Assembly (NCBI RefSeq): GCF_000264905.1 | Contig: NW_006763145.1 | Span: forward strand, 397,505-461,504 | Length of the DNA stretch: 64,000 bases | Reading direction: 5' to 3' | Source: Stereum hirsutum FP-91666 SS1 | Lineage: Eukaryota > Basidiomycota > Agaricomycetes > Russulales > Stereaceae | In this document: in pieces, positions 42,302 to 52,512 of the stretch | Layout: the number at the start of each line of letters is the position of its first letter | Position numbering within the stretch: position 1 is the first letter of the stretch | The notes under the pieces: model-generated | The model's database searches: none | Told to the model about the DNA's origin: nothing | Seen by the model: the letters and a program-made list of their open reading frames with translations, nothing else | Program-made: the position numbers and the translations under genes

Positions 42302-45300
42302 CTACGCTGGGCCACACTCGTGCATATGGTAATCGCTGTATCGATTCAAGTAGAAAGAATCAAAGGCTTCGTGTGAGAAAGAATGGTCAAAGTCAATAGG
42401 TAAAAAGCCCTCCCCTGTAACTCCAATAAGGTGACACGAACGGAAAACAGCGTCTAAAGAAATGATATCAAGTGTACGACGGCCAGCGTCGTCTACCTCT
42501 GGTTCCAAAATCCACATCCCCGTCACGGCATCCGGGTGGTCATCTACAGGAAGAAACCATTCGACAAGAGCAGAAGGATATCCAATATCGTCAAGCGTTA
42601 ATCGGATAAAGCGGACCACCCGCGCCACTAATAACCCACCCATGGTGTCATCCTCGCCACCAACCTGAACGAGCATGGTATCGCGCCGCTCATATTGCCC
42701 ATACCATGACTGATTACACCTGATCACCTCTGCATGCATACCCCAAGGTCCTGCCTCCTCGCTTGGAGCATAAAACGCAGTGCGTGCACATTTGAAGATC
42801 CCAATTTTCGTGAACTTTGAAATGAAGGGAAGGTCGTCAATGTCGGCGTCAGCGGCGGGAAGATCATCGTCGGGGTAAATCTGCGAATAGAGGTGGCGCC
42901 GAAGAAGGAGCCAGAGATCATCTAGCGGTCGATTAAGCTCAGCAGCAAGATCTTCGATATCCACGCTCCGAGCTTCCAAATCATGCCTTGTCAGAACTGC
43001 GATGGCCCATCAGGACAGATAAATAGATAGACATACCTGGCCTATTCGCTAGCGATACAACCAGCGCGGAGTACGGACCTGCCTCATCAGCAACGTCCCG
43101 ATCATCCTCACCATCCAGATCCGCAAGGAGCTGGCCATGCACCGTGACGGGAAGCATACCGCGTCGCCCATACTCTGCTCGTGCAGCGGCCAATTTCGCC
43201 AAGCGGGTATTGGTCTGAAGAATTTGGATGAGGGGCTCATCCTTGTTCGACCCGCGCCATGGATCTTTGACAGCCGTGATGTGCTTCGACTCTGTAATAG
43301 ACGAACAGAGGCCGTATGGGGAGCCGAATAATGTGATACCGTACACGTAGTGGAGCAAAGCATGTTGACGCGGGAGCGCGAAATCAGCGCGGACTCCGGT
43401 TTCGATGAAGATGGAACGTAGGTCGAGAAAGCGGTCGAGAGTCTCCTTCATAATCGCGAGGCATTTTGTGTCGTGAGATGTGCGACGGGCCATGTAGCAG
43501 AAGTCCATGAACGTGGCGATTGCTTGTACCATCTTGTCTGGAACATGGCCGCGGATCACGGGTATAAAGACCTGTTTACACGCTGTGAGATTCCTAGCGC
43601 TGAAAATAGATAAAGTAAGACCAACCCTCATAAGTGCCTTAGTATCATCGCCGGTCCACCTCTCATAGTTTCGGCCTTCTGCAAATCGTCGAATTCCCGG
43701 GAACGTGGGGACTGAAGAAACCCTAGGAGAGAAAAAGTAAGCGTGAGCATTGAAGAACAGATGGACGCTGTACAAGGACTCGGATCGACGTACTTCCGGT
43801 CAATATCGTCCATGATACGTTCGGCATCCGCATACCCGTGTTCGCTCTCGATATACTGATGCACCCAAGCAACAAGGTGATCTTTAAATGTTCCTTTGAT
43901 CATTTGATGTAGGAGGTCGGGTGATAGGAGCTTGTGGATGTCGGCGCGGGGAAAGTGATCGGTGAAAGGCTAACGTCGCCGCCGTGAGCACAAATAAATA
44001 AAAAAGACAGAAGAATGCAGAAAAGAGGACGTACAGTGACGCCCGCGACAATCCCAAATGCATCCCATAAGATGCCAGCATCATGCGCGAATGCATCCCG
44101 TGCAGCAGCCCGATGCTCGCGAGACCGCGGACAGCCAGCGCCGTTGAGCGGTGGTCGTTCAAGGCATCTATTAACGAAGCACTTCAGTACCTGATACAAA
44201 TTGGAACGGTCAAAGGGAGAGTTACTTTGGGCACCAGCCTTGGACGATACCCGCAAGATCCACTTGCTCCGGATAATCTGCAATGAATGGACCAATACTA
44301 AAAATGATACGGCGATAGTGGCCATCACAGCACCTCAAGACAATCGGGCGGGACATCGCATCTTTCAGCGGCGAGAGAATGCGTGCGATGGCGGCATGAT
44401 AAAGTCGCTTCTTGAAGAGGCGAAATTCCGCCGTGTCGCTCTCTCCTCTAGCCGCTAGCCATGTGTACAGAATGTGAGATGGGGTGGAAACGAAGAAATG
44501 AAAGGAACGTACTTTTCGGGACAGCCAGAAAGGCTAACGGCACAACGGCTTCCCCATGTGCCCTACGCACATCGTTCCACACATTACCCACGGATGCATA
44601 CAGCGGATGGAACTCTTGGTTACCGGTAGCGACGGAGACAACCGTCTTGTCCGCCCCAAGAATGATCGGGACAAGCATTGGGCCATGTGTGGCGGGGTCC
44701 GTTGCGACCTTGTCCTGGTGCTGACTGTAAGCTTTCGATCGAAGATGGAATCAAAGAAACGTACACATTCGTCCCATGCCCACTGGCCAGACATAAAATT
44801 CGAGTAACGACGGTTTTGAGGAGTGGTGAACCTGGAAACAGGTAGAAAACCAGATGAACAAATGAGTCAACGATGGTTAAATGGTTACTCACTCCTGATA
44901 TGCCTTGTAGTCCCACCTCTTCGCGAACTCCGAACTCGAAACCATGTTTGTAAATACAGTTCGAGGATCGCGAGCATGTATAACGAACGTCCGTCGCTTC
45001 CAGGATGGTGAATCGGCGGCGACGGGGCCCGTGTAACGAATGGCAAAAGTGTGCCATGTTGTTTCGCCGTACGGAATGGCGTCGATGAACTCCAGAAAGT
45101 GGTCGTGGTCGTCGAAGATCGCGGGGTCGTCGTTACCGTCGATTTCATTCTTCTCACGCCAGATGCGGAGGAGAGTGTTGATGTCGTCAATGGAAGTCTT
45201 CTTCTTCTCAAATTTGAGCTCACAGAACTCAAATGAGGGTTTGTCGGGGTAAGGTGCCCAGTTAGGCCTCAAATCTTCTGCGGGTGGGGCGGTGCCCGGT

Positions 45301-45529
45301 GGTAGAAATACACCGTCAGCATTGCAGGGAAGTGCTTAGAATCAAATGTGTTAGAATGAGGTCGCCAGATATGAGTATTGGCTGACTGCTCACCATTGAT
45401 GAGCGGGTGTGAAAAGATTGTTGATTGGGGTGGATTCGGCTTCGGGTGGCGGTGATAACGAACGTTATGGGATGCGAAAGACCGCCGAGTAGGATAAGAG
45501 GAAGAACAGAAACGACAGTGAAATCCCAT
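42302..45529 (-). CDS. Plavaka-family transposase
   Basis: A multi-exon gene (about ten exons). It starts with a C2H2-like zinc finger (FHCRFCSSSYPTRRSFASHN), joins through GTGAGC...CTAAG to LPCNADGVFLPPGTAPPAED, and then reads FVIHARDPRTVFTNMV, RRYSNFMSGQWAWDEC, LVPIILGADKTVVSVATGNQ, LYASVGNVWNDVRRAH, PFIADYPEQVDLAGIVQGWC, FGSPYGLCSSITESKHITAV and a C-terminus near FYLNRYSDYHMHECGP. These blocks are the hallmark order of Plavaka (EnSpm/CACTA-like) transposases, which cut at the terminal repeats using an RNase H-fold DDE core. All junctions I could place are in phase and no stop interrupts the model. Some introns are very short (36-45 nt, near 44750 and 43035), so a few boundaries are approximate. 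The divergent neighbour starts at 45768. Confidence 0.88.
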
Positions 45530-45767
45530 GTTTGGAGCGGGAAGCGAAGGGTGTATCGAACAGTGTGGTAGTGGTTCACGGTAACGGTGACAAGCCTGTA
45601 TGATACTGTCAATATGCTCGAGGGGTGGCCATCGCGGAGTTGGAAGTGCGATCCGTGGCGGCGTTATCTATACAGGCAGTCAAAATAAGGTTTACGCTTT
45701 TGCACAAGGAGACGGGGACTTCAATGGCAAAGACGTACCTGGATACTCTCTTTTCGGATGAAACACC
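45530..45767. promoter_or_regulatory. Divergent promoter region of the transposon
   Basis: 238 bases separate the start codons of the minus-strand transposase and the plus-strand second gene, so both promoters must lie here. No clear TATA box is seen. Confidence 0.45.
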
Positions 45768-48416
45768 ATGTCTGATCGTCTTCAGTCTCTGCGTCCTACA
45801 CCTCGCACGGCTCACGAATCTGCTCCCTCTGATGAACCTTCCACAAAGTCCTCTACTCATCGTGTCGGTCGCAAACGTGGCGTATCCCAAGTCGAACCCC
45901 CAAAGTCCAATAATCAGCCCAATTCTACAACATCGAGTACAAACGTCAAAAAAGCACGCACTGCGAAGACGAATGACTTAGACGCACCTGGAACGCATAC
46001 TAGTCAGCCCACCAATCCCAGCAAACGCACTCGTCCGTCAAATAACGAACATCCCGCATTGAGGCCTGGTATATTGACGAAGCTACATGAGACGAGAGAG
46101 GAGATAACCGCTCGCACTGCAGGCAGGCGAGCTGAAGACAAGGCAAAGAGGGAAGCTAGGAAGGCAGAGGAGGCAGAGAAGCGAGAGAGGGAGGAAGACG
46201 GGAAGGCGAAAATTGCGGCGGCGATGAATGCGAGCGAGCAGGAGTTGAAGGACCAGGAGGAGATAAACAAGGTTCCGTTCGGTGGGAACGTCGACGTTCC
46301 AGCGTTTAACGGCGGATTTGACGCTCGCTCCGTGCGAAAGGATTCCGCAAATGCTCGGAACGTGAGTTTCTTCGTTGTCTGTTTTTGACACGCATACATC
46401 TTACCTCCCCGACGACAACTTCAGTCTCCTCTGACCGCCACTGAAAAGAAGAAAGCACGTACCCATGAGTTTCTTTCCGACATTTCAGAGTATCGACAGA
46501 AGGGGAAGGGTGCCGTTGCGCCTAGCACTCGACCGTGAGTCTTTCTCATTGCTAGCGTGTCGTGTCTTGTTCTGAACACCTTCAATACTAGCTCCACGCC
46601 GACAGCTCGTCCTCGCACCGCTCCATCAGTGACGACCCAGCCGAAGAAGACTCTCAATGGTGACTGGCTCTCAAAGATAAAACCACTCCAGTACGACAAC
46701 CACCTAGGTGCGGCATCTCCATCGACTAGTAAGAAAGCCTCGACGAGCAAAGCCAAAGGAAAGCGGGCGGCGAAGGGAGCGACAGTGGACTCGGATATTG
46801 AAGATGACGAGTCAGATGCCCTGAAGGAGAAGGAGATGGGGATCGAGAATGAGATGCTGGAGAAGTTTGACAGGGACGCTGCTGGACTCGGTCAGGTGCG
46901 TCGACTATCACATTCGACTTCACTCCTTCGAGTAATCCCGTTTGTTTCTAGTTCCAGGTAGACATCTTTGACGTTAACAATGATACCTTGAAACCCAAGA
47001 TTGAGCCTAAGCACAAGAAGGAGAAGACCAACCGTCGTCCGAAATCTGTGGTGCCCCCGAAGAAGTCTCGCGGTTTTGAGACCATGGAGGAGTGGGCTCG
47101 AGACAATTGGTGGGTCCTGAGGGGAACCATTTGTCACAGATATGGTGAGGATAGTCGACCCTTCAAGCTCGGAGATGGCAGAGATTGTCGATTCGCCCGC
47201 GATGTCGAGGTCACAGTCCATGTCGCGGTACCTAGTGAAGCAGACTACGAGGTTGTTTCAACAAGCGACAAGGTCTATGGCCGAGTATGTCTATTCAGCT
47301 CTCCTTTTATGAGACGTGGCCCACCTTGTTGTCCTTGCTCGCTTACATACTACGATGTTGGTTGTAGTTGCGCCAGGGGATCTACGAGTGGCGTGACGAC
47401 TTCTACAACACCGCGGTGAAACTCGTCGACCAAAAACTGACGCCGTTGCAGAAGAAGCTGGGTGTCGAGAGAATGGAGGACTGGGTTCGAAGAGCACTGT
47501 CGGCAAATGATGGAGCGGCATACTGGTCTACCCCTGGTACTGAGGTGAGTCCAAGCCCCGAGGCGTCGAGACGCGTGATACCCACTTGTGTCTTTGCTCG
47601 CATAGACTACACCGGCGCGAGGATCCCTCCGCTCTGAGTATATTGTGGCAGCGTTCGCCACTCACCTCAAAAATATCAAACACTCTGCTCGAGAGCCAGA
47701 GCAGTATCCAACCGGGGCCTTAGCCCTGTCTTGTGCTGCTGTGAGTACACTAGCATTGACTCTTCGGGCCACTCGCAACTGACATCAAACAGGTTCAACG
47801 TTGTTTCGAAGCTTGGTTACCCGGGGTGCCACCTAAAAGCTACCCTCCATTCACCGAGGTGAACGTATCCAGCTTGGTCGAGGACTACGCTACTGGACCA
47901 TCCATTCAAGCTCTTGTTGACAAGCCCCATCGCTTTGACGATCTAATAAAGGCAGCCTTTGAGAAGCTCGATACCCCCGAACCATCTTCCAAATCAGTCT
48001 CCGCTCGAAACAAGGCATCTACCCACAAGGCCGCCGTCGTTATCGAACCAAGTAGCGAGCCAGAGCACGATGAACAGGACATGGAAGAGGACGAGGAGGG
48101 TTTGACGAATAATGGAGAGGCCGATGACAACGGTGATGTGCTCGTGAACGATAGTGAGGATATTGGCAAGGAGAGAAAGGACATGGGTGGCGACGAGATT
48201 GTGATGAAGGCAGAGGATTTTGGTGACGAGTACGTGTTCGGAGATGACTTCCATGATGACGGCGAGAATTTTGGTGGGCCGACGGGTGAGAGTACATTGT
48301 CTCTCGAGGTTGATGGACTCGAAATCATCTCACTGCCAGCGACTCGTAGCGGTTCTTTGGAGCCACAAGAATCTCGAGGACCGTCGTCCCCCTCATCATT
48401 TCTTTCTATTGATTAA
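45768..48416 (+). CDS. Second gene of the Plavaka element (accessory or cargo protein)
   Basis: Seven exons: 45768-46361, 46425-46534, 46592-46895, 46952-47284, 47368-47544, 47606-47740, 47793-48416; 758 aa, all in phase. The N-terminus is Ser/Thr/Pro-rich and basic (GRKRGVSQ, KRTRPSNNE), followed by a charged helix (KAKREARKAEEAEKRERE). A central folded part contains TMEEWARDNWWVLRGT and QGIYEWRDDFYNTAVKLVDQ, then SEYIVAAFATHLKNI and PTGALALSCAAVQRCFEAW. A long acidic tail follows. I recall similar proteins recurring in agaricomycete genomes but know no function. Its location between the transposon termini suggests a TnpA-like DNA-binding role or cargo; that is inference. Confidence 0.78.
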
Positions 48417-48609
48417 ACCCTCGTACATGTTTATATCCTCATTCTCGACTGTACACGGCCCTTTAAGCCTCACTTGTATTCCTCAAATGTTCTGATTGTC
48501 CTCTCTATTCTACTCCCCTCCCTTGTCTCGCAACCCCCACAATGCACTCGGAATCATTGGAATTTATGTAAATAATTTAATAGATAGAATTTATGTTGTC
48601 TCCGATAAG

Positions 48610-48723
48610 TGGCAGGCCGCCCTGACCGCCCTGACCGGTCCTGAGCAACCTGACGCGGGAATACTCGGAACTGGCTGCTTCGCCCAGGACGCGTCAGGAT
48701 CTATCAGGACACGTCAGGGCGGT
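48610..48723. repeat. Right subterminal repeat arm
   Basis: CGCCCTGACCGCCCTGACCG, GTCCTGAGC, CGTCAGG and ACGTCAGGGCGG motifs mirror the left arm in inverted orientation. An AT-rich stretch (48560-48600) follows toward the interior. Confidence 0.6.
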
Positions 48724-50065
48724 TCAGGAATCTCCAAGAGTTCTGATGTCCGTGGTGCTGGCCGAGCCAGAGACTCTTGATCCTGGGTTTTAAAACGCTT
48801 TCTAGGAATTCGCGGAAGGAGTTTCTCTGATCGTATTGATCGTGATCAAAACCAAATGAAAACTCCGTGAGCGGTCTGAGCATAGACAGCAGGCTCAAGC
48901 TTGCCGCTCACCAAGATAGTTTTACGCCATGCGCTCAGTTTTTCGCTCAGTTTTTCGGCAAGCTCACCGCGCCGAATGTTGTACTGGACGATAGGAACAT
49001 CGAAACTTTGCTGTCCAACACCAAGGTCGAGGCCCGGCTCAGGCTTTTGATTAAAACATCATTTAGTCAACTGAGCCACCATAACCCGAAGAATCTCTTA
49101 CCTGGATGTGAACAGTGATACCCCAACTTCTACCGGACTTGGTGGCAATTTTCTTGAGGCTATGCTTTGGCCAGTTGACATTTGCATTCCAGTCCCGCAA
49201 CGTTTCGAGTAAATGTCTTTTCCACCACCGGTGATCGCTCACAAAGAAACCTTCTACATACTTAGTCTCATAGTGTGCGCCTGCTACTCTTCCTTGGATC
49301 TTATGTTGAAAGCAGATTGCATCCGGGTCCTCTGGGGTAGGAAAAGGCGAGGGAGCACCTCGGTCCTGGGCTATAATCATAATATGGCGGTGTCTCATTG
49401 GGTTGTCGTGTCTGTCGTAAACCTCATATGCGATCACAGTGTCACTACTGGATCCCGCAGAGGAAGCGGAATTCGAACGGTCTCTGCTGGTATTGCTATG
49501 CGGTGGTGACGATGGCATGTGGGGAATGAGTTGATTGGAAGAGCCTGTACTACTGCTTCGCCGGGCATACGTCCCAGGGATGTGCTGTGTGGCAGGAAAA
49601 GCTGCGCCCCACCCTCCTTGAGACGCGTGAGGGTGAGGGGACTGTTGGTAAGGCATCACCGGAGGACTGCCTGGGTATGGTCCAATATGATGTACGTTGT
49701 ACCTGGCATCTGCTATCGGATTGCTCGAGTTGGATCCGGGAGAATGAACTACTGCTCCACTAAGACTCGGAGAAGAGAAAAATCTGGGCGAAGCACTGTA
49801 AATAATGCCGTAGGGTGTAGCCGGAGTAGACGGAATCCATTCATTGTTTCGCAATGGGTACTCGGTGTGGGGCGTTTTCGGAGATGACGGTCCATTCGCG
49901 AAGGCAGGCAACGGCACAGTGTTCCTATTGGAGGATTGGAAAGGGGGATACTGATGGGATATGTCAGCAGTGAATAACTATGCGTTCACAAGCGTCATTA
50001 TGGGGGCTTGAGCTTACTGTAGGAGTGTGTGTGGGAAACGAATATGGTACGCTTCGCTGAGCCAT
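48704..50065 (-). pseudogene. Host gene, 5' part, truncated by the transposon
   Basis: Exons 50065-50018, 49950-49102, 49043-48985 and 48875-48748, then the frame runs into the right terminal repeat and stops at 48704 (375 aa). The N-terminal half is Ser/Pro-rich; the folded part reads YEVYDRHDNPMRHRHIMIIA, FFVSDHRWWKRHLLETLRDW and NWPKHSLKKIATKSGRSWGI, then PLTEFSFGFDHDQYDQRNSF and ESVLKPRIKSLWLGQHHGH. I recognise no family. The interrupted exon resumes at 42095 in the same frame. The third intron uses GTACAA...CTCAG (109 nt); without it the frame would stop at 48846. Lost from the current product: 68 C-terminal residues, replaced by about 13 from the transposon end. Confidence 0.72.
48724..48745 (-). 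repeat. Right terminal inverted repeat of the Plavaka element
   Basis: Perfect 22-bp inverted match to 42098-42119, followed by AT at 48746-48747. Confidence 0.88.
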
Positions 50066-52512
50066 GAGTCAGAGAAGTTCGGGTGCACAGGAGTGGTTGA
50101 GGAAGGTTTTGTAGTGATATGGGTCCAATGGAGGGCTGTTCAGCGACGAGGTGAGTGAAGGGACTGGTTAAGAAGTTTACAGCCCTTATATATACGAGTG
50201 ACACGCCTATAATACTGTTAGAATACACAGCACGCCAGGTTCGCTGTCTCCTGTCCTCTTCACGTCGAGATCAATAGATAGATATATGGGATTGTACAGC
50301 AGCGAGGGACCTCCTCGATAGTCAGCGGAGACTATGGGGAGAGAACTCGCTCCTTGTCTGGCGCTTTCCACTGTTCTCGAGTTATTGTTCTACGCAGGGC
50401 TCGTAGCAGAGAATGCCAGGTGTGGCCCACACGCTGGCGAGGACAATGACTTATGACAGTAGCCACAGCGATATAATAGGACGGAACGGCAGAACAGGCT
50501 CTGTTCTGCTTGACAGTAGGGTCCAGAAACGCCGAGATCTTGCGCCCTCGATGCGCCTGTTATACAATGGGCTTCGGCAGACAGCACTTTTACTCGATAA
50601 GATATTAAGCAGGAAGGGTGCTATTGCGGGCGCCTGAGATGTCGCAGAAGCATTTCGCAGAATAGTAGGAGCGGCGGCCACCGTCTGCCTACGTCGAGCG
50701 AGCTAAATATATACGGAACAGAACGAAGGCCGATACTATGCGTTAAATCGCGATTTTGGGTTAGATTCTAGGATGGACAGACAAAACGGTTTCCGACCCG
50801 ATGTCCGGGTGGTGCGAAATCCAAGAAACTGGACCACAGACGGCGTCGTAACCGTCAAGAAACGTTACTCTAAACTCCCCTACTAAGTAGAGCTTGAGAA
50901 CATTTGCAGCCTCGAAGAAGGAAGTTCCACAACCAATCAAGGGGCGGATCAATGATGAACTCAAAACAAAGAATTTTCAGCAGCGAATTGAGTACGGGGC
51001 AAGACCTATTGTTTGGTCTTTACATTCATCGTCTGTTCTTCTCGGATTGAGAGGTGTGATTGTCTGGTGCGTATACACGGAGAGATAGATTGTATCAAGG
51101 CGCGTTTTAGGTGTGGTCCTCTGCTTTATGGCATCTGCTTATTTAGACAGACGTGTGTTGCATCGAGCGATTGTGCCCTCACTGACCTTATTGTACAATG
51201 GATGTTTACTGAGTGGACACGACCAATAAGCTGACAAACAGAGTGTGAGTGAATACGCCGCGCCTCTCTGAATAAATAGACTCATAATGAGAGGCTCACA
51301 ATAACATGCGAGTACCGAATCTACGGACATGGTCCTAAGAGCAGAGCAGCCTGAGGAGCGAGCATTGTCCAGATGTAGTGGAAGTGTGGGAGGTCTTTCG
51401 TCGGTTCAGTTTCGGAGATAAAAAATCTATTATGTTAGGGGTTTGAACGGAGCATGGTTCGTCAACCTTAGGCGTTGAAGTATCTGAAGTGGAAGAGGAT
51501 GAAAGCTGAGGTGCAGTCTGCCGAGTAATTTGCGTCCGAGCAACCTCTGAGTCAGAGAAGGGACGACAACGGATACGCAAAAAAGTTAAAGTTATGGCCA
51601 TTACAGGTAAGCAGCTTGACAGAGAGAAGAGATGTGCGATGATGGCTTTAGGAGAGTTGCTTCATCCGTCGCGGTTTCTTACTCACCGAAGAGTCGAAGG
51701 CAACCAATAGATTCAGCCCGGTCCGAGGGACAAAACGCGTGTCACGTGCCCGTTCGGGTTTAGCGCGCTAATCTGGATTCGGTCGCGACTCCGCGCTCCT
51801 GTTCTTCTTGCTCTTGCTCCTCATCGGCAGAGACATCGTTTTCTTCTTGCTATCGCTATATTGTATCCTCGTCAGCGGCGTCTCCTATCTGCTTCTCATT
51901 TTATCTTCATAAAGCAGGTGGGCGACAAACATCGCTCCGTCGAAATCGCCCTTCAAGTTCACCGCCTAAGGAGACGTGAAGCACTCGAATCGTCCCGGAG
52001 TCGAAAGTGGAGGATCGTATACAGTGGGTTTTCATCTTTCTTGTCCCAAGGAGGATTTTACAGGAAAATAGAATGCGATAGACTCGGCGTAGAGCACATA
52101 TCGTATGCGACGTGATCTTGTGTTTTATTGTCGACGGGATCAGAGGCTCGTTTCACGATATCCTGTGCTCAATGTCGTTCCAGTGGACGATATGACCATA
52201 ATGGACACGTTTCAGCCTCATAAGCCTTCTGACTTTGCGTGGACAGCTGTGCTATACTATTCCACTGTCCGCAGGTGGCGGAACGAATTGCTGGTCCATG
52301 CACTCATACAGAAGGAATAGAGCTACTATCCTAATAATTTGTCGCGTTGTCTCACCATAACGTCGTCACCTACAAGTTCTGTCTACGGTCTTCTGTTCGT
52401 CATGGTCTTCTCGCTTTTAGGTCACACATACAGTCCATATTACTCACATCTCGCTCTGCTCTACACAGAAGTCCAAACTCCACATATTCACCGTCACTCG
52501 TAACCATCAGCA
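50066..52512. other. Intergenic, about 2.4 kb
   Basis: Divergent upstream regions of the genes at 50065 (minus) and 52513 (plus). A minus-strand frame at 51335-51601 is Ser/Thr-rich without motif. CT-rich leader sequence precedes 52513. No gene is supported. Confidence 0.4.

Larger units (their letters stand above)
42098..48745. mobile_element. Complete Plavaka-type (CACTA-like) DNA transposon, 6648 bp
   Basis: Terminal inverted repeats are perfect over 22 bp, starting CAGAACTCTTGGAGATTC (left 42098-42119, right 48724-48745) and 25 of 26 bp overall. Both ends are flanked by AT, a 2-bp target duplication. Subterminal arms (42120-42240; 48610-48723) are dense in short motifs such as CCTGAGCCG and CGTCAGG. 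The interior encodes a Plavaka-family transposase (minus) and a divergent second protein (plus). Because the termini are intact and neither reading frame has a stop in the spliced model, the element may be young and possibly still active. It sits inside an exon of a host gene. Confidence 0.85.

Noticed and set aside
42095..48748. A 3-bp target duplication, as usual for CACTA elements
   Set aside because: The three bases on each side do not match. Only the AT dinucleotide does, and only a 2-bp duplication restores the host frame.
48846..48984. Alternative C-terminus of the host gene ending ...HGVFIWF
   Set aside because: It requires ignoring the GTACAA...CTCAG intron; with that intron the frame continues to the transposon and beyond it with exact phase, which is very unlikely by chance.
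51335..51601. Ser/Thr-rich minus-strand frame
   Set aside because: No motif, no splice model and no neighbouring exon; not enough to call a gene.
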